Numbered from the stretch's first letter, positions 26,347-37,200 are shown. The stretch is DNA of 64,000 nucleotides from Pseudoalteromonas rubra (GCF_000967655.1 NZ_JXYA01000007.1:1-64000), one strand, 5' to 3'. Translations and numbers: made by a program. Notes: generated by a model not told the origin, from the letters alone.

Positions 26347-27015
26347 ATGCAAAAAGTACTGATCATAGAAGACGAGCAAAAACTTGCGACCATTTTGGGC
26401 AAGTACGTTACCCAGGCAGGCTATGAGCTCCACATGGTGCATGATGGCGCCGATGCCCTGGCCACCGTGGAAAGCTTTAAACCCGATATTATTTTGCTCG
26501 ACCTGATGTTACCCAATGTCGACGGTATCGTGATCTGTCGGGAAGTGCGCCGTCATTCTATGGTACCGATCATCATGACAACCGCCAAAGTCGAAGAAAT
26601 AGACAGGCTGCTGGGCCTTGAAGTCGGGGCCGATGATTATGTTTGCAAGCCCTACAGTCCGCGAGAAGTGGTTGCCCGGGTTAAAGCCATTTTACGCCGG
26701 GTCGGGTCGAGCGTGCCTCAGTCTGAGCAATTGACGCTGGACGAAAACACCTTGTTCGTGAGTTATCAGAATAACTCTGTTGAACTGACTCAGGTTGAAT
26801 TTGTGTTGCTGCAAACGCTGGTTGCACATCCGGGGCGTATTTATAATCGCTCGCGACTGATGGATAACATTTACGACGACGACCGCATCGTCAGTGACCG
26901 TACCATAGACAGCCATATTAAAAAGATCCGCAAAAAGCTGTCGCAGTTGTCTCCTGACAGCGAGTTTATTCACTCCATTTATGGTGCGGGTTACAAATAT
27001 GAGCTGATTAACTAG
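26347..27015 (+). CDS. OmpR/PhoB-family response regulator
   Basis: A 222-residue regulator. Receiver at 1-115 with phospho-acceptor Asp in ILLDLMLPNVDG, Thr in MTTAK and Lys in VCKPYSP. A winged-helix DNA-binding domain follows at about 125-220 (VELTQVEFVLLQTLVAHPGRIYNRSRLMD, RTIDSHIKKIRKKL, YGAGYKYEL). It forms a pair with the kinase upstream and resembles BaeR. The next gene starts 11 bp after its stop and may be co-transcribed. Confidence 0.93.
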   Translation: MQKVLIIEDEQKLATILGKYVTQAGYELHMVHDGADALATVESFKPDIILLDLMLPNVDGIVICREVRRHSMVPIIMTTAKVEEIDRLLGLEVGADDYVCKPYSPREVVARVKAILRRVGSSVPQSEQLTLDENTLFVSYQNNSVELTQVEFVLLQTLVAHPGRIYNRSRLMDNIYDDDRIVSDRTIDSHIKKIRKKLSQLSPDSEFIHSIYGAGYKYELIN

Positions 27016-27026
27016 CTCAGTTTCGT

Positions 27027-27896
27027 ATGGATAAATCTCGGACTCTGTCGCCCTGGCAGCAGGCATTTTGTGACAATCAGGGCCTGGATGCGCAGTATAT
27101 CCAGCCACTGGCACCGGTTACGCGCTGGCTGGCGCAGCAGGTTGAACAACAGGTGCCTTTGTGCTTTGGGATCAGTGGCTCACAGGGCAGTGGCAAATCA
27201 ACTCTGGCGACGTATTTAAAAACCTGTCTGATACAGCTCGGCCTCAACGCTGAATGTGTATCGCTGGATGACTTTTATCTGAGCCGGGCCGAGCGTGCAA
27301 AACGTGCTGCAGATATTCACCCTTTGTTTCAAACTCGCGGCGTCCCCGGCACACATAACACTGAATTGGCAACGGATGTATTCGCGCAATTTCGGGCTCG
27401 TCGGCCGCTTACCTTACCCCGCTTCGACAAGTCTATGGATGAACCATTTGAGCCGGCAAAATGGACAAAGACTAATGTGCTGGATGTCCTTATTGTCGAG
27501 GGCTGGTGCCTGGGCGTCGGGCCACAAACTGAGCAACAACTCAGTGTTCCGGTTAATCCACTAGAGCAAAGCCAGGATCCAGATGAGCGCTATCGCCATG
27601 CGGTTAATCACTTTCTTAAAGCAGATTATCAGCCGCTGTTTGCACAGCTGGACAAGCTCATTTTCCTCAACGCGCAGGCGTTTACTCATGTTGCCCGCTG
27701 GCGCTTTGAACAGGAGCAAAAGCTTAGTCTGTCTGGCGCTCAGGCGCGCCGCATGTCACAGTCGGAAGTGGCGCATTTTGTGCAGTTTTTTCAGCGTCTG
27801 ACACAGTGGGGATTAGCAACTTTGCCAGAGCAATGCGACATCATGCTCAGGCTCTCACCGCAGCGCCAGATCACCGAGACGGTACTTCACAATTAA
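27027..27896 (+). CDS. P-loop kinase, D-glycerate 3-kinase-like
   Basis: A 289-residue P-loop kinase of the YggC / plant-type glycerate kinase group, related to uridine and pantothenate kinases. Walker A is GISGSQGSGKST at about 48-59, SLDDFYLSRAER follows, then RGVPGTHN (substrate region), PRFDKSMD and LIVEGWCLG. The C-terminal RWRFEQEQKL is shared with the group. By homology it phosphorylates glycerate or a similar small acid; the actual substrate is unproven. It starts 11 bp after the response-regulator stop. Confidence 0.85.
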   Translation: MDKSRTLSPWQQAFCDNQGLDAQYIQPLAPVTRWLAQQVEQQVPLCFGISGSQGSGKSTLATYLKTCLIQLGLNAECVSLDDFYLSRAERAKRAADIHPLFQTRGVPGTHNTELATDVFAQFRARRPLTLPRFDKSMDEPFEPAKWTKTNVLDVLIVEGWCLGVGPQTEQQLSVPVNPLEQSQDPDERYRHAVNHFLKADYQPLFAQLDKLIFLNAQAFTHVARWRFEQEQKLSLSGAQARRMSQSEVAHFVQFFQRLTQWGLATLPEQCDIMLRLSPQRQITETVLHN

Positions 27897-27944
27897 CCCA
27901 CATTAATGCGTTAGGGTGGGGAAAATAACGACGGAACAACACCT

Positions 27945-28373
27945 ATGAACAATATCGCTTTTTCCTTTTCGACCCTGTTGCTGCTGAGTTTTATGAGTGT
28001 CAGTGCTGAGCAAGCGCACAGCGGAAAAATTCAGGTTGAAACCCTGACAAAACAGCAGCACAGCTGGAATGGTGCAGTTTTACCTGCCTATCCTGAAGGC
28101 CAGCCAGAGGTGCAGATCATGCGTTTTACCATTCCCGCGGGACAGACGCTGCCAACGCATAAGCACCCGTATATTAATGCCGGACTGTTGTTAAGCGGCG
28201 AGTTGCAGGTCGAAACACAAAGCGGGGATATCATCCACATTAAAGCGGGTGATACCCTGGTTGAGGTCGTCGATACCTGGCACTGGGGTAAAAGCGTAGG
28301 TAAAGAAGCCGCGCAGATAGTGGTGTTTTATGCCGGCGTTAAAGATCAGCCGGTGACCCTCAAAAAACAATAG
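27945..28373 (+). CDS. Secreted cupin-domain protein
   Basis: A 142-residue small cupin with a signal peptide (about 1-21, SVSAEQ), so periplasmic. The metal-binding pattern is visible: His72-x-His74 in PTHKHPYINAG, then a GELQVE strand, and His113 in VDTWHWGK. Single-domain cupins of this form are often quercetinase-like or sugar-binding; no substrate can be read. It lies at the end of the kinase-regulator-glycerate kinase run and is convergent with the DUF6765 gene. Confidence 0.8.
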   Translation: MNNIAFSFSTLLLLSFMSVSAEQAHSGKIQVETLTKQQHSWNGAVLPAYPEGQPEVQIMRFTIPAGQTLPTHKHPYINAGLLLSGELQVETQSGDIIHIKAGDTLVEVVDTWHWGKSVGKEAAQIVVFYAGVKDQPVTLKKQ

Positions 28374-28380
28374 CTTTGGC

Positions 28381-28410
28381 TGCACCGCTTCAGAGCCAGA
28401 TGGCGGTGCA
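28381..28410. terminator. Hairpin between convergent genes
   Basis: TGCACCGC (28381-28388) and GCGGTGCA (28403-28410) pair perfectly, 8 bp, between the cupin and DUF6765 stops. There is no clear T-run on either side, so it is only a possible terminator. Confidence 0.4.
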
Positions 28411-28417
28411 AGCGGGT

Positions 28418-29479
28418 TTAACTGACACAGATCCCATATCTGGGCAGAATATCCACAATGATACTTTGACGATGTTTTTTCGCCGCATCATGAAAGTGCT
28501 TCCAGTCACTGTGCATAAAATCCGGGTGGTACTCGTAGTAAGCCTCATCGCCCTGTGCCAGTGTGGTGCCAAGGGCCTGATGTTTCCAGGAGCCCGGACC
28601 TTTGGCGATATAACTGAGCCGGTGGGCACCCAGACCAAAGCGGTCGGCGGCAATGGCATCCAACCACTGCTGGTGTCGCAGCTCAGGATCATCACTGGTG
28701 AACTGAGCAAAACACTGTGCAATATGTTGCTTTACATTCGGCGATAGCCCGGTGATGGGCTTGACCAGGTAAGTCTGAAAAACCTTGCACAGCTCGTCTG
28801 CGGCTTGCAAAAAGTCAATCGGGTTATTGCGCTCAATGTGCTCCCCTAAACCATTTTGATAAGACCAGTGCTGGTGGGGCAAGTCCGGATGAGACAACGC
28901 CTGACCATGGCCCAGGCTGGGAATGTTGTCTTGCAGGATATTGGCAAAATACCCGCTGACTTTTGCGATCAGCGAGTGATGTGTCTGACCATTGTGATCT
29001 TTGATATCGCGCACATGATTGACCGGGTGGTCAACACCGGCAAAGCCCCGGTGACCCCAAGTGTCAATAAACACGTGTGCCGTGATACCCAGCCGGTGCA
29101 GTGAATAAGGGCGGTCTTTGTCCGCTAACACCTCTGCGACCATGTCTTTGGCCACATATGAGTGAGGCTGACAAATGAGCTTTTGAATAAAGCTGCCACT
29201 GGGGTTTTGTCCCGCCGGTAGTCCGCCATTGCCCGGTAAAAAATGAAATGGCACCCAGACTTTCATATTTTTCAGGCTGTCCAGGTTGCGATATTCAAGC
29301 ATTTTATGGGCGGTCGCAATACGCTCATAGGCTGCGCCATTGCTAAATTCAATGTGGCCATAGTTGGTGGCATCATCCACATATTGTGCCGCATGGGCAA
29401 TGGTGCTGGCCTGAGCAGGCAAGAATCCGGCATCCCGGGCTACCACCCAGGTCATAGCGTGATGAAGATCAATTTGCAT
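28418..29479 (-). CDS. DUF6765-family protein
   Basis: A 353-residue soluble protein that I assign to DUF6765. It is rich in histidine: an N-terminal DLHHAMTWVVAR, AHAAQYVDDATNYG, HRLGITAHVFIDTWGHRGFAGVDHPVNH and NGQTHHSLI. The spacing of His and Asp recalls the trinuclear zinc sites of phospholipase C / P1 nuclease folds, so a zinc hydrolase is an inference. There is no signal peptide or membrane segment. It is divergent from tmk, with 146 bp between. Confidence 0.65.
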   Translation of the reverse strand: MQIDLHHAMTWVVARDAGFLPAQASTIAHAAQYVDDATNYGHIEFSNGAAYERIATAHKMLEYRNLDSLKNMKVWVPFHFLPGNGGLPAGQNPSGSFIQKLICQPHSYVAKDMVAEVLADKDRPYSLHRLGITAHVFIDTWGHRGFAGVDHPVNHVRDIKDHNGQTHHSLIAKVSGYFANILQDNIPSLGHGQALSHPDLPHQHWSYQNGLGEHIERNNPIDFLQAADELCKVFQTYLVKPITGLSPNVKQHIAQCFAQFTSDDPELRHQQWLDAIAADRFGLGAHRLSYIAKGPGSWKHQALGTTLAQGDEAYYEYHPDFMHSDWKHFHDAAKKHRQSIIVDILPRYGICVS

Positions 29480-29563
29480 TGTTTATCCCTGCGAAAATCG
29501 ATTAATGCACTAAACGGTACACTATTCAATGAATTAATCCTACTGATAGCGACACGAAACCGC

Positions 29564-29569
29564 TATAAT
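29564..29569 (+). promoter_or_regulatory. -10 element upstream of tmk operon
   Basis: TATAAT is a perfect -10 hexamer 56 bp before the tmk ATG. The -35 region 17 bp upstream (TACTGA) is weak. Confidence 0.45.
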
Positions 29570-29625
29570 GGCAGCCATTTTCAGGTAATTGTATACGGTA
29601 TCGCGTGGTACCGCAGAGAGTGTGT

Positions 29626-30276
29626 ATGAGTAAAGGTTTTATGTTGGTTTGTGATGGCAGTAACGGTGCGGGCAAAACAACAGTGATCCAGGGCATTGCC
29701 GATTATCTTGAGCAACAAGGGTATGACGTGGTACTAACCCGCGAACCGGGTGGTACGCCAATCGGTGAAAAAGTCCGTAGCGTTATCCTCGATCCCAGTA
29801 CTCCAGAAATGGGGTCAATGACTGAGTTGATGTTATTTGGCGCGGCCCGTGCGCAACACGTCGAGGAAAAAATCCGTCCGGCCCTTGAAGCTGGCAAAGT
29901 GGTGATCTCTGATCGCTTTGACGCCGCAACATTCAGCTTTCAGCATTACGCACGTGGCATCGACCTTGAGACGATCACAACCATTAATGAGTTGGCGTTG
30001 GGTGGCTTCAAGCCAGATATGAACCTTATCCTGGATTTAGACCCTCAGCTGGGCCTGCAACGCGTCAGTCAGCGCGGTGAAGGGCTGGATCGCCTCGAAG
30101 ATGAAAAAATGGAGTTTTTACATCGTGCCCGTGAGGGCTACCTGGCTCAGGCTAAGGCCGACCCCGCGCGTTTTTGTGTGATTGATGCATCCCAGGACAA
30201 ACAATCGGTGCTGTCGGATTGCCTCAAAGTGGTTGATGCTCTGATTGCAACAAATCGTAACCGTAAAAACGATTAG
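29626..30276 (+). CDS. tmk: Thymidylate kinase
   Basis: A 216-residue dTMP kinase making dTDP for DNA synthesis. Walker A is CDGSNGAGKTT at about 9-19; the DRX motif (SDRFDAATFSFQHYARG) and the REPGGTPIGE loop are intact. The ATG at 29626 is preferred to the GTG at 29605 by family alignment. holB, pilZ and tatD follow at 11, 8 and 8 bp, a conserved operon. pabC and mltG, which precede tmk in many relatives, are absent here, and a -10 element lies just upstream. Confidence 0.96.
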   Translation: MSKGFMLVCDGSNGAGKTTVIQGIADYLEQQGYDVVLTREPGGTPIGEKVRSVILDPSTPEMGSMTELMLFGAARAQHVEEKIRPALEAGKVVISDRFDAATFSFQHYARGIDLETITTINELALGGFKPDMNLILDLDPQLGLQRVSQRGEGLDRLEDEKMEFLHRAREGYLAQAKADPARFCVIDASQDKQSVLSDCLKVVDALIATNRNRKND

Positions 30277-30287
30277 CGAGTGTCCAG

Positions 30288-31193
30288 ATGTATCCTTGGC
30301 TAGAATCGGTTTTTACCCAATTGCAGACCAGTTATCAGCAACAGCGTTTCCATCATGCGCAGATGCTGTATGGCATGGCGGGAGTGGGAAAGCTGGAGTT
30401 TGCACACACGCTCGCTGCGGCATTACTATGTAAGCAAGCAGGCACATCACTGGTTGCCTGCGGGCAATGCAAAAGCTGTTTGTTACTGGAAGCTGACAAT
30501 CATCCGGACAAGCTACTGATCGCCGCTGAGTCGCAAAGCATCAGTGTTGATGCGATACGCAGTCTGAACGACTTTATCTTTCACTCAGCACAGCAGGGTG
30601 GCAATAAAGTGGTGGTGATCGATGGCATAGAAAAACTCACCGAGTCTGCAGCCAATGCATTACTAAAAACCCTGGAAGAGCCCGCCAAAGGCCGCTATTT
30701 ACTGCTACTGTGTAATGATACCGCCCGCGTGACAGCCACAGTATTGAGTCGCTGCAACAAGATGAATGTGGCGGTAGTCGATGGCAGGGGGGTTGAGCAA
30801 TGGCTGGCAGAGCAGGGGGTCCATACCGGGCAATATCCCTGGGTCAGTCAGTTTATCTCGCAGCCGCTATTATTGCTCAGATGGGCGCAGGCACAGCAGC
30901 TGGGTGATATCGATGCTTTGTGGCAGCAGGCGCAGCGTCTTGGAGAAGGTGTAAATAGTGACACACTGAGCAAGGCTTTGCAGGCAGACACCAGCTTGGT
31001 CAAAATATTTTGCGGGTTTGCTGTGGCTGCCATCAACGCTAAAATGGCTTCGGGTCAGCTGGATTTCATCAAAGCGCAGGCGGCTATCACCAGCGTAAGG
31101 CGGTTTTCAGTAGACCAGCAAACTGTGTTAGGCTTAAACTTGGCCCTGAGTCTGTCACGATTGTGCTATCAGTTGCAGCAAACCTTAAGATAG
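30288..31193 (+). CDS. holB: DNA polymerase III subunit delta'
   Basis: A 301-residue clamp-loader subunit. The AAA+ fold is recognisable, with a degenerate Walker A (GMAGVGKLEFA), as delta' does not hydrolyse ATP, a zinc-binding cysteine cluster (CKQAGTSLVACGQCKSC) and the SRC motif in VLSRCNK. KTLEEPAKGRYLLLLCND is typical. The C-terminal domain that contacts other loader subunits is present. It sits between tmk and pilZ in the usual order. Confidence 0.95.
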   Translation: MYPWLESVFTQLQTSYQQQRFHHAQMLYGMAGVGKLEFAHTLAAALLCKQAGTSLVACGQCKSCLLLEADNHPDKLLIAAESQSISVDAIRSLNDFIFHSAQQGGNKVVVIDGIEKLTESAANALLKTLEEPAKGRYLLLLCNDTARVTATVLSRCNKMNVAVVDGRGVEQWLAEQGVHTGQYPWVSQFISQPLLLLRWAQAQQLGDIDALWQQAQRLGEGVNSDTLSKALQADTSLVKIFCGFAVAAINAKMASGQLDFIKAQAAITSVRRFSVDQQTVLGLNLALSLSRLCYQLQQTLR

Positions 31194-31201
31194 GAGTCAA
31201 G

Positions 31202-31528
31202 GTGCAAGAAATACTCGTTGATTTTGAAGACAATGACGAACTATATCGCAGTTATATGCCGTATCAGAAAAGTGGCGGTTTGTTTGTGCAAACCAATAGT
31301 CGCTATGAGATGGGGCAGGCACTGACGCTGCGCATTACTTTACCCGATGCGCTGGAAGAAGACGTTGTTACCGGTAAAGTCGTCTGGATCACACCACAAG
31401 GGGCGCAAAACTCCAATCCGCCTGGCATTGGCGTGGGATTTGAAGCCGAAGACGAATTGCTGAACGATAAAATAGTAAAAATACTGGGCACTAAGCTGAA
31501 TTCCGGCAAGCCCACCTACACCATGTAA
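31202..31528 (+). CDS. pilZ: PilZ-family type IV pilus protein
   Basis: A 108-residue PilZ protein matching the original PilZ of the tmk-holB-pilZ-tatD operon, needed for type IV pilus biogenesis; that class often lacks c-di-GMP binding. Here the N-terminal RxxxR motif is absent, which agrees. The GTG at 31202 is chosen because AGGAG lies six bases upstream; the frame is open further back to 31163, inside holB. Confidence 0.9.
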   Translation: MQEILVDFEDNDELYRSYMPYQKSGGLFVQTNSRYEMGQALTLRITLPDALEEDVVTGKVVWITPQGAQNSNPPGIGVGFEAEDELLNDKIVKILGTKLNSGKPTYTM

Positions 31529-31536
31529 GAGTTGTT

Positions 31537-32325
31537 ATGATTGTAGATTCTCATTGCCACCTGGACAGGCTGGACTTTGATAAAATAGGCAAAGATCTGC
31601 CAGAGATCCTGACCGATGCCCGAGCCAAACAGGTGGAGCACTTTTTGTGTGTGAGCGTGACCCTGGCGCAATTTCCAGCCATGCTGGAAAAGATTTTACC
31701 TTTTGACGATGTGTCTGCATCTTGTGGCGTACACCCGCTTAACCAGGACGATGCACTGGACCCTGCATTGCTCAGGGAGCTGGCGCAACATCCTAAGGTG
31801 GTGGCAATCGGCGAAACGGGCCTGGATTACTACTATTCAAAAGACACCCACCAGGTGCAAAGAGACAGTTTTGCACAGCACATTGATATTGCCAATGAGC
31901 TGAGCAAGCCATTGATTATCCACACCCGCGACGCCAGGCAGGACACCCTGGATATTATGCGTGCGCATAACGCGCAGCAGTGTGGCGGTGTTTTGCATTG
32001 TTTCACCGAAAACTGGGAAATGGCTAAGCAAGCCATTGATATGGGATTTTATATCTCTATTTCCGGGATTGTGACCTTTAAGAATGCTGTTGAGTTGCAA
32101 GATGTCGTAAAACGTTTACCACTCGACAGACTGCTTATTGAAACGGACTCGCCGTATCTGGCACCGGTACCGCATCGTGGTAAAACCAATCAGCCTGCCT
32201 ACGTACAGGATGTTGCTTATTTTATTGCGGATTTAAAAGGGATTAGTTACAAGGAGTTAGCTTGCGCCACAACGGACAACTTCTACCGTTTGTTTGGCCT
32301 TGCTCAGCGTGGTAATGCCAGCTAA
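31537..32325 (+). CDS. TatD-family metal-dependent hydrolase
   Basis: A 262-residue TIM-barrel hydrolase (YcfH/TatD group), a metal-dependent DNase. Metal ligands are seen in DSHCHLDRLDF, GETGLDYYYSKD, IHTRDA, LHCFTE and IETDSPYLAPVPHRGK. It is the last classic gene of the tmk operon. The following phosphatase overlaps it by 11 bp. Confidence 0.93.
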   Translation: MIVDSHCHLDRLDFDKIGKDLPEILTDARAKQVEHFLCVSVTLAQFPAMLEKILPFDDVSASCGVHPLNQDDALDPALLRELAQHPKVVAIGETGLDYYYSKDTHQVQRDSFAQHIDIANELSKPLIIHTRDARQDTLDIMRAHNAQQCGGVLHCFTENWEMAKQAIDMGFYISISGIVTFKNAVELQDVVKRLPLDRLLIETDSPYLAPVPHRGKTNQPAYVQDVAYFIADLKGISYKELACATTDNFYRLFGLAQRGNAS

Positions 32326-34183
32326 CCGCGCCCATTTACCTTATGTGCTGCTCGGCCCTATGGTGCGACGGGCAGAACCCACGCAATTTTGCCTGCAGTT
32401 TGTGACTACGGCAGCGCCCGACTTTGAGATAGAGGTTGAGGGCACTGAAGTGGAGTCTCAGCTGAGCGAAATACGCCTCGGGACTTACCTGTATCTTTGC
32501 TTTGTGTTGGTCACGCCAAAAGCAGGCCGCTTTGCGTGCGATACCAATTTAAGCTATCGCGTAAAGGCGGACGGTCAATGGCTGGACTTAAGTGAGCTCA
32601 GCTATACTGAGGCGCCTCAGTTAATGATCCCCAATACCTTGCATAGTGTGTTGCATGGCTCCTGCCGTAATCCCCATCATCACAGTCGGGACAGTCTGGC
32701 AAGCGCAGACGATTACCTGAGTGATACTTTGCACGATAGCGCTAAACGGCCCGCGCTGTTAATTATGTCCGGCGACCAGATTTATGCAGATGATGTGGCA
32801 GGGCCTATGCTGATGGCGGCGCATTCACTGATCGCGCAGCTTGAGATCTATCCCGAGGACAATGTTGCGCTGAGCTTGCCTGACTCGCTGCAGCAGCAGC
32901 TCTATCAGCGCCATCATTGGTTGCCAAAAACGCCCTGGCAGGAGCGCAGTAAATGGACGCTGGGCCACTGGTTGAAAAAAGACGAAGTCCATTTCTCCAG
33001 TGTCAAAGCCGGTAATCACCTGGTTACGCTGGAAGAATTTATTGCCTGCTATGTGCTTAATTTCAGTTCTCAGGCCTGGCAGTTAGTTGACTTGCCGCAG
33101 TTGCACGGACAGTCGCTGAACCACGCACAGTCACTGGAATTTGCCGCTGATAAGCGGGCACTGGAAGGGTTTATAGATACTTTGCCCGCCGCACAGCGTT
33201 TGTTTGCCAATGTGTCTACCCTGATGATGTTTGACGACCATGATGTAACCGACGACTGGAACCTGACCGCGCGCTGGGAGCAAAATATTGCCAATTCGCC
33301 GGCGAGCCGTCGGATCATCGCCAACGGACTGATCAGCTACTGGCTGTTTCAGGGGATGGGAAATGATGCGCTGGCTGCAACCGGTAAGTTGCTCGACGGA
33401 TTTACACAAAGCCTTACTGCGCACAATAAATGGGCGCTGACCAGCTTTGACAAAGCCCTACACCGTTTTACCCAGTGGCACTATTGCCTGGAAACACAAC
33501 CCAAAGTGGTGGTAGTGGATACACGCACACACCGCTGGCGCAATGAGCAGGACTTCAACGAACCAAGCGGACTGATGGATTGGGAAACCCTGATGGAACT
33601 GCAGGAGCAAATGCTCGATCAGGACAGCGTGCTGCTGGTCAGTCCGGCGCCGGTGTTTGGGGTTAAGGCCATTGAAACCATACAGGCGGTATTCAACGCT
33701 TGTGGGCATCCTTTGGTGGTTGATGTTGAGAACTGGATGGCCCATGAGGGAGCCGCGAAAAAGCTGATCGACATTTTTAAGCGCGAAGATACGCCCTCAG
33801 AAACCATTATTCTTTCGGGTGACGTCCATTATTCGTTTTGTTTTTCAGTGGCCGCTCGATTTGGCCGCCATGATAATCGCATCTGGCAGCTTACTTCATC
33901 AGGGATTAAAAATGAGTTTCCCAAGCGATTGCTGCATGTGCTCGAAAAGCTGGACACCTGGCTGTTTGCGCCCTGGAGCCCGTTTAACCTGTTCACAAAA
34001 CGCTGGCAACTGTCGGTGCGCAAACATCACAGTGACAGTCCTAAAAAACGCTACCTGGTGAGCGCGTCAGCAATCAGTCTGGTCGAATTAGAACAGGGGC
34101 GCTTAAGCCGCTACCGGCTGTTAAGGGGCGATGGTGAAATGACAGAATTTGCGCTGACAGAGCACGATGACACGTGTTGTTAG
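32315..34183 (+). CDS. PhoD-like metallophosphatase
   Basis: A 622-residue cytosolic protein with the PhoD-type metallophosphatase fold: GSCR near residue 115, MSGDQIYADDVAGP, MMFDDHDVTDDWN and LSGDVHYSF supply the metal ligands. No signal peptide, unlike secreted PhoD. It starts at ATG 32315 inside the tatD stop region; a TTG at 32294 is less likely. Overlap suggests translational coupling to tatD, an unusual addition to that operon. Substrate unknown; phosphodiesters are likely. Confidence 0.85.
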   Translation: MPANRAHLPYVLLGPMVRRAEPTQFCLQFVTTAAPDFEIEVEGTEVESQLSEIRLGTYLYLCFVLVTPKAGRFACDTNLSYRVKADGQWLDLSELSYTEAPQLMIPNTLHSVLHGSCRNPHHHSRDSLASADDYLSDTLHDSAKRPALLIMSGDQIYADDVAGPMLMAAHSLIAQLEIYPEDNVALSLPDSLQQQLYQRHHWLPKTPWQERSKWTLGHWLKKDEVHFSSVKAGNHLVTLEEFIACYVLNFSSQAWQLVDLPQLHGQSLNHAQSLEFAADKRALEGFIDTLPAAQRLFANVSTLMMFDDHDVTDDWNLTARWEQNIANSPASRRIIANGLISYWLFQGMGNDALAATGKLLDGFTQSLTAHNKWALTSFDKALHRFTQWHYCLETQPKVVVVDTRTHRWRNEQDFNEPSGLMDWETLMELQEQMLDQDSVLLVSPAPVFGVKAIETIQAVFNACGHPLVVDVENWMAHEGAAKKLIDIFKREDTPSETIILSGDVHYSFCFSVAARFGRHDNRIWQLTSSGIKNEFPKRLLHVLEKLDTWLFAPWSPFNLFTKRWQLSVRKHHSDSPKKRYLVSASAISLVELEQGRLSRYRLLRGDGEMTEFALTEHDDTCC

Positions 34184-34252
34184 CAAGGTAAGCAACATCT
34201 CAGCCGGATTGTAAAGTTTTGCTATAGTTACAACAAAGAGCCTGCATAAAAG

Positions 34253-37200
34253 GTGAACGGGTTGTATCAGCAACACAAAAAACAAACCAAGCTTTGCATC
34301 CTGCTCACAGTGGTGCTGTGGCTATGCTCTGCAAACCTCTTGGCAGTGCCAGTGTTTTCGGATACCGCGCAGGTAATGCGTCATTACGACTATGAGTCTG
34401 GCCTCAGTCAGGTCAGTATTACGGCAATTGAGGAAGATCAGCTCGGCTATATCTGGATAGGGACTCAGGCGGGCCTCAATCGTTTTGACGGCCACTCCTT
34501 TAAGCAGTTTATCAGTCGTCAGCAAGATCCCTTTTCACTGGCAGGCGCTTTTATTACGGCCTTGTGCCACAGTGGCGAGTCGTTGTGGATTGGCACCAGC
34601 ACCGGCCTCAGTGTTTATCATACCGTAACGGGGCGTTTCCAAAGCTTTTTGAGTGATTTTAGCCCGCTTATCCCATCCGACAGAGTGCAATCCATTGGCT
34701 GTCAGGGGGCTGCTATCTCTGTGACCACCGAAGATGGTTTTTACTACGTCATAGACAAAGCCACGTTAGAGCCGCGAGAGCTTGCGCTGGAAGGCGACTT
34801 CATCCGCTATGTGACTGTGTATAAAAATCTGGTGTATTACTTATCCGATCAGGGATTGGTTGTTAATAATCGCCAAACCGGGCTCACGACATTGCTGTTA
34901 GCGGGTGACTTTAAATCTTTAACGGTCAGTGGTGAGCGTGCCTTTTTGATTGGCAAAGATAATCAGCTCACCGCCTATGATACGCTGTTTGAGCGAGCGT
35001 TGTGGCAAAGTAACATTGCGCGGGATACAAACCTGGTACTGCATTCGGTGTTTGCATCGGCCGGGGAGCTATTTGTTGCAACCAGTCATGGCGTGTATTT
35101 GCTCAATATGAAGGGCGACATTAAAAAGCGCTGGTACAAACGGGGCAACAATAAATCGGGTTTACAGGATAGTAGTATTCTTTCGGTGTTTCGCGATAGT
35201 AACAGTGACCTGTGGATTGGAACGGAAACCCGGGGGTTACACTTTATCAGCCAGCTGAGTGAAACCTTTGGCCACGTGGGCGAATATAACTACCCACACG
35301 CCCCTTTGACTAACTCAGATGTACGTAGCTTTGCGTTGGATGCCTCTGACAGGCTATGGGTGGCAACCTCCAACGGCGGTTATATTTTTGAGCAGCAAAG
35401 GTTTGTCAAAGCGGAGCAGCTCTATCCGCAGCTTGCGCGTTTTGCTAACAGTTTTATCACTAAGGTGCAGATTGTCGGCGATCATGCCTGGCTGACGTCA
35501 CGCGGCGCCGGGGTGGCCAGGCTTAACCTGATAAGCGGCGAGGTCACCTACTTTACCCCCGACTTCGGTAACGGGCCGGAACTGAGCTTTAACGACATCA
35601 CGGTGTTCAAACAGCTGGTACTGCTTAGCTCCCGCACCTTAGGTTTACTCTATTATGACGAAGCCCAGAACCAATTGATGCCTTTTTTTGCGCCATCTGT
35701 GTCGGTGCCTAACCATGTGTCGTCGGTGCTGGTGGATGGCGACGGCTTCTATTTTGGCAGTGTTGGTGATGGCTTATATCATTACGATGGCCAGAATATC
35801 AAATCACTCACCACCAATAATGGCCTGGCGTCAGATATTGTCTTTATGTTGTCCCGCGATTCGCTTGGTGCTGTGTGGGTTGCCAGTGAGTCTGGTGTCA
35901 GCATTATCAATCAGCAGTTTGAGGTCGAAAAGGTATTAAAAGTGGCGGATGGCCTGGCCAATGAAGCCATCTGGGCCATGGTATTTGACCAGCAGGAGCA
36001 TGTCTGGCTTGGTACCAGTGGTGGCCTGAGCCGGGTGAATATTCACGACCACAACATCGACAACTTCCTGGTGGTTGATGGTGTACAGGATAACGAGTTT
36101 AACTATAACGCCGCCTGGCTGGCACCGGATGGTCGGGTGTTTATTGGTGGCGCCAAAGGGTTTAATCAGTTTTATCCGGAGCAGATCCGGATTGCCTTTG
36201 GGATCCGGCCATTACTTATTTCTAATATCGAATTGCTGGGTGAAGTCTTACATCCCGAGGCCAGCAGCGAACTGACGCTGGCACCTGAGTTGACCGAAAA
36301 ACTGGAGCTCACGCACAATCAGGATATTGTTTCTTTGCATTATTCCAGCCTGGATTATGGCTCAGAGCGGTTGAACTTTTTTTATCGGATTGTCGGGCTG
36401 AGTGACAAATGGCTCAAGCTGGCCGATGGCGTCAGGCAGATCAACCTGCTCAAGCTGGAACCCGGTAATTATCAGGTTCAGACCTATACCGTAAACCGCT
36501 TTAACCAGAAGTCACCAGTACATCGCTTTACTATTCATATTAAGGCGCCCTGGTGGTGGGACTGGTATTCAAAAACTTTTTATATTGTGGCACTAACTCT
36601 GAGCTTTGCTTTGTGGCTCAGGCAGCGTCAGGCCCGCTACCGTCAGGTCGTGAATGACAACCGGGTGATGAACGAGCTGCAACAGCGCCTGGAGCTGAGC
36701 TTATGGGCCAGCGGTGACGAATTATGGGACTGGCACCTCGAAGACAAAAAAGTCTATCGTTACTGCGTAAAGCCGCGCATTGACTATGGCAGAAACCAAA
36801 CCACCATGACGGTTGAGGACATTGATCAGTTTGTGCATCCAAAAGATTGTATTGCGTGGGAGGAAAAGATCGAATCATGCCTCGAAGGTGAGCAGGATAC
36901 CTATGAAATCGCCATGCGGGTTAAAACACTAAAAGATCATTGGAGCTGGGTGCTGGAGCGCGGCAAGGTCGTAAGTCGTGACCATCATGGTCGGCCACAA
37001 CGTATTGTGGGGGCACTAAAAGACATAGCAGAATTAAAAGCACATCAAAATGCGCTACAAACGCTGAACGAGCAGCTCGAAATCAAAGTGGCGATGCGCA
37101 CGGATGAACTGTATAAGAAAAATCAGAAACTCGAGCAGGCGATGATGGAGCTTAAGCGCACCCAGCAAGAGCTGATAGAAAGCGAGAAAATGGCGTCTTT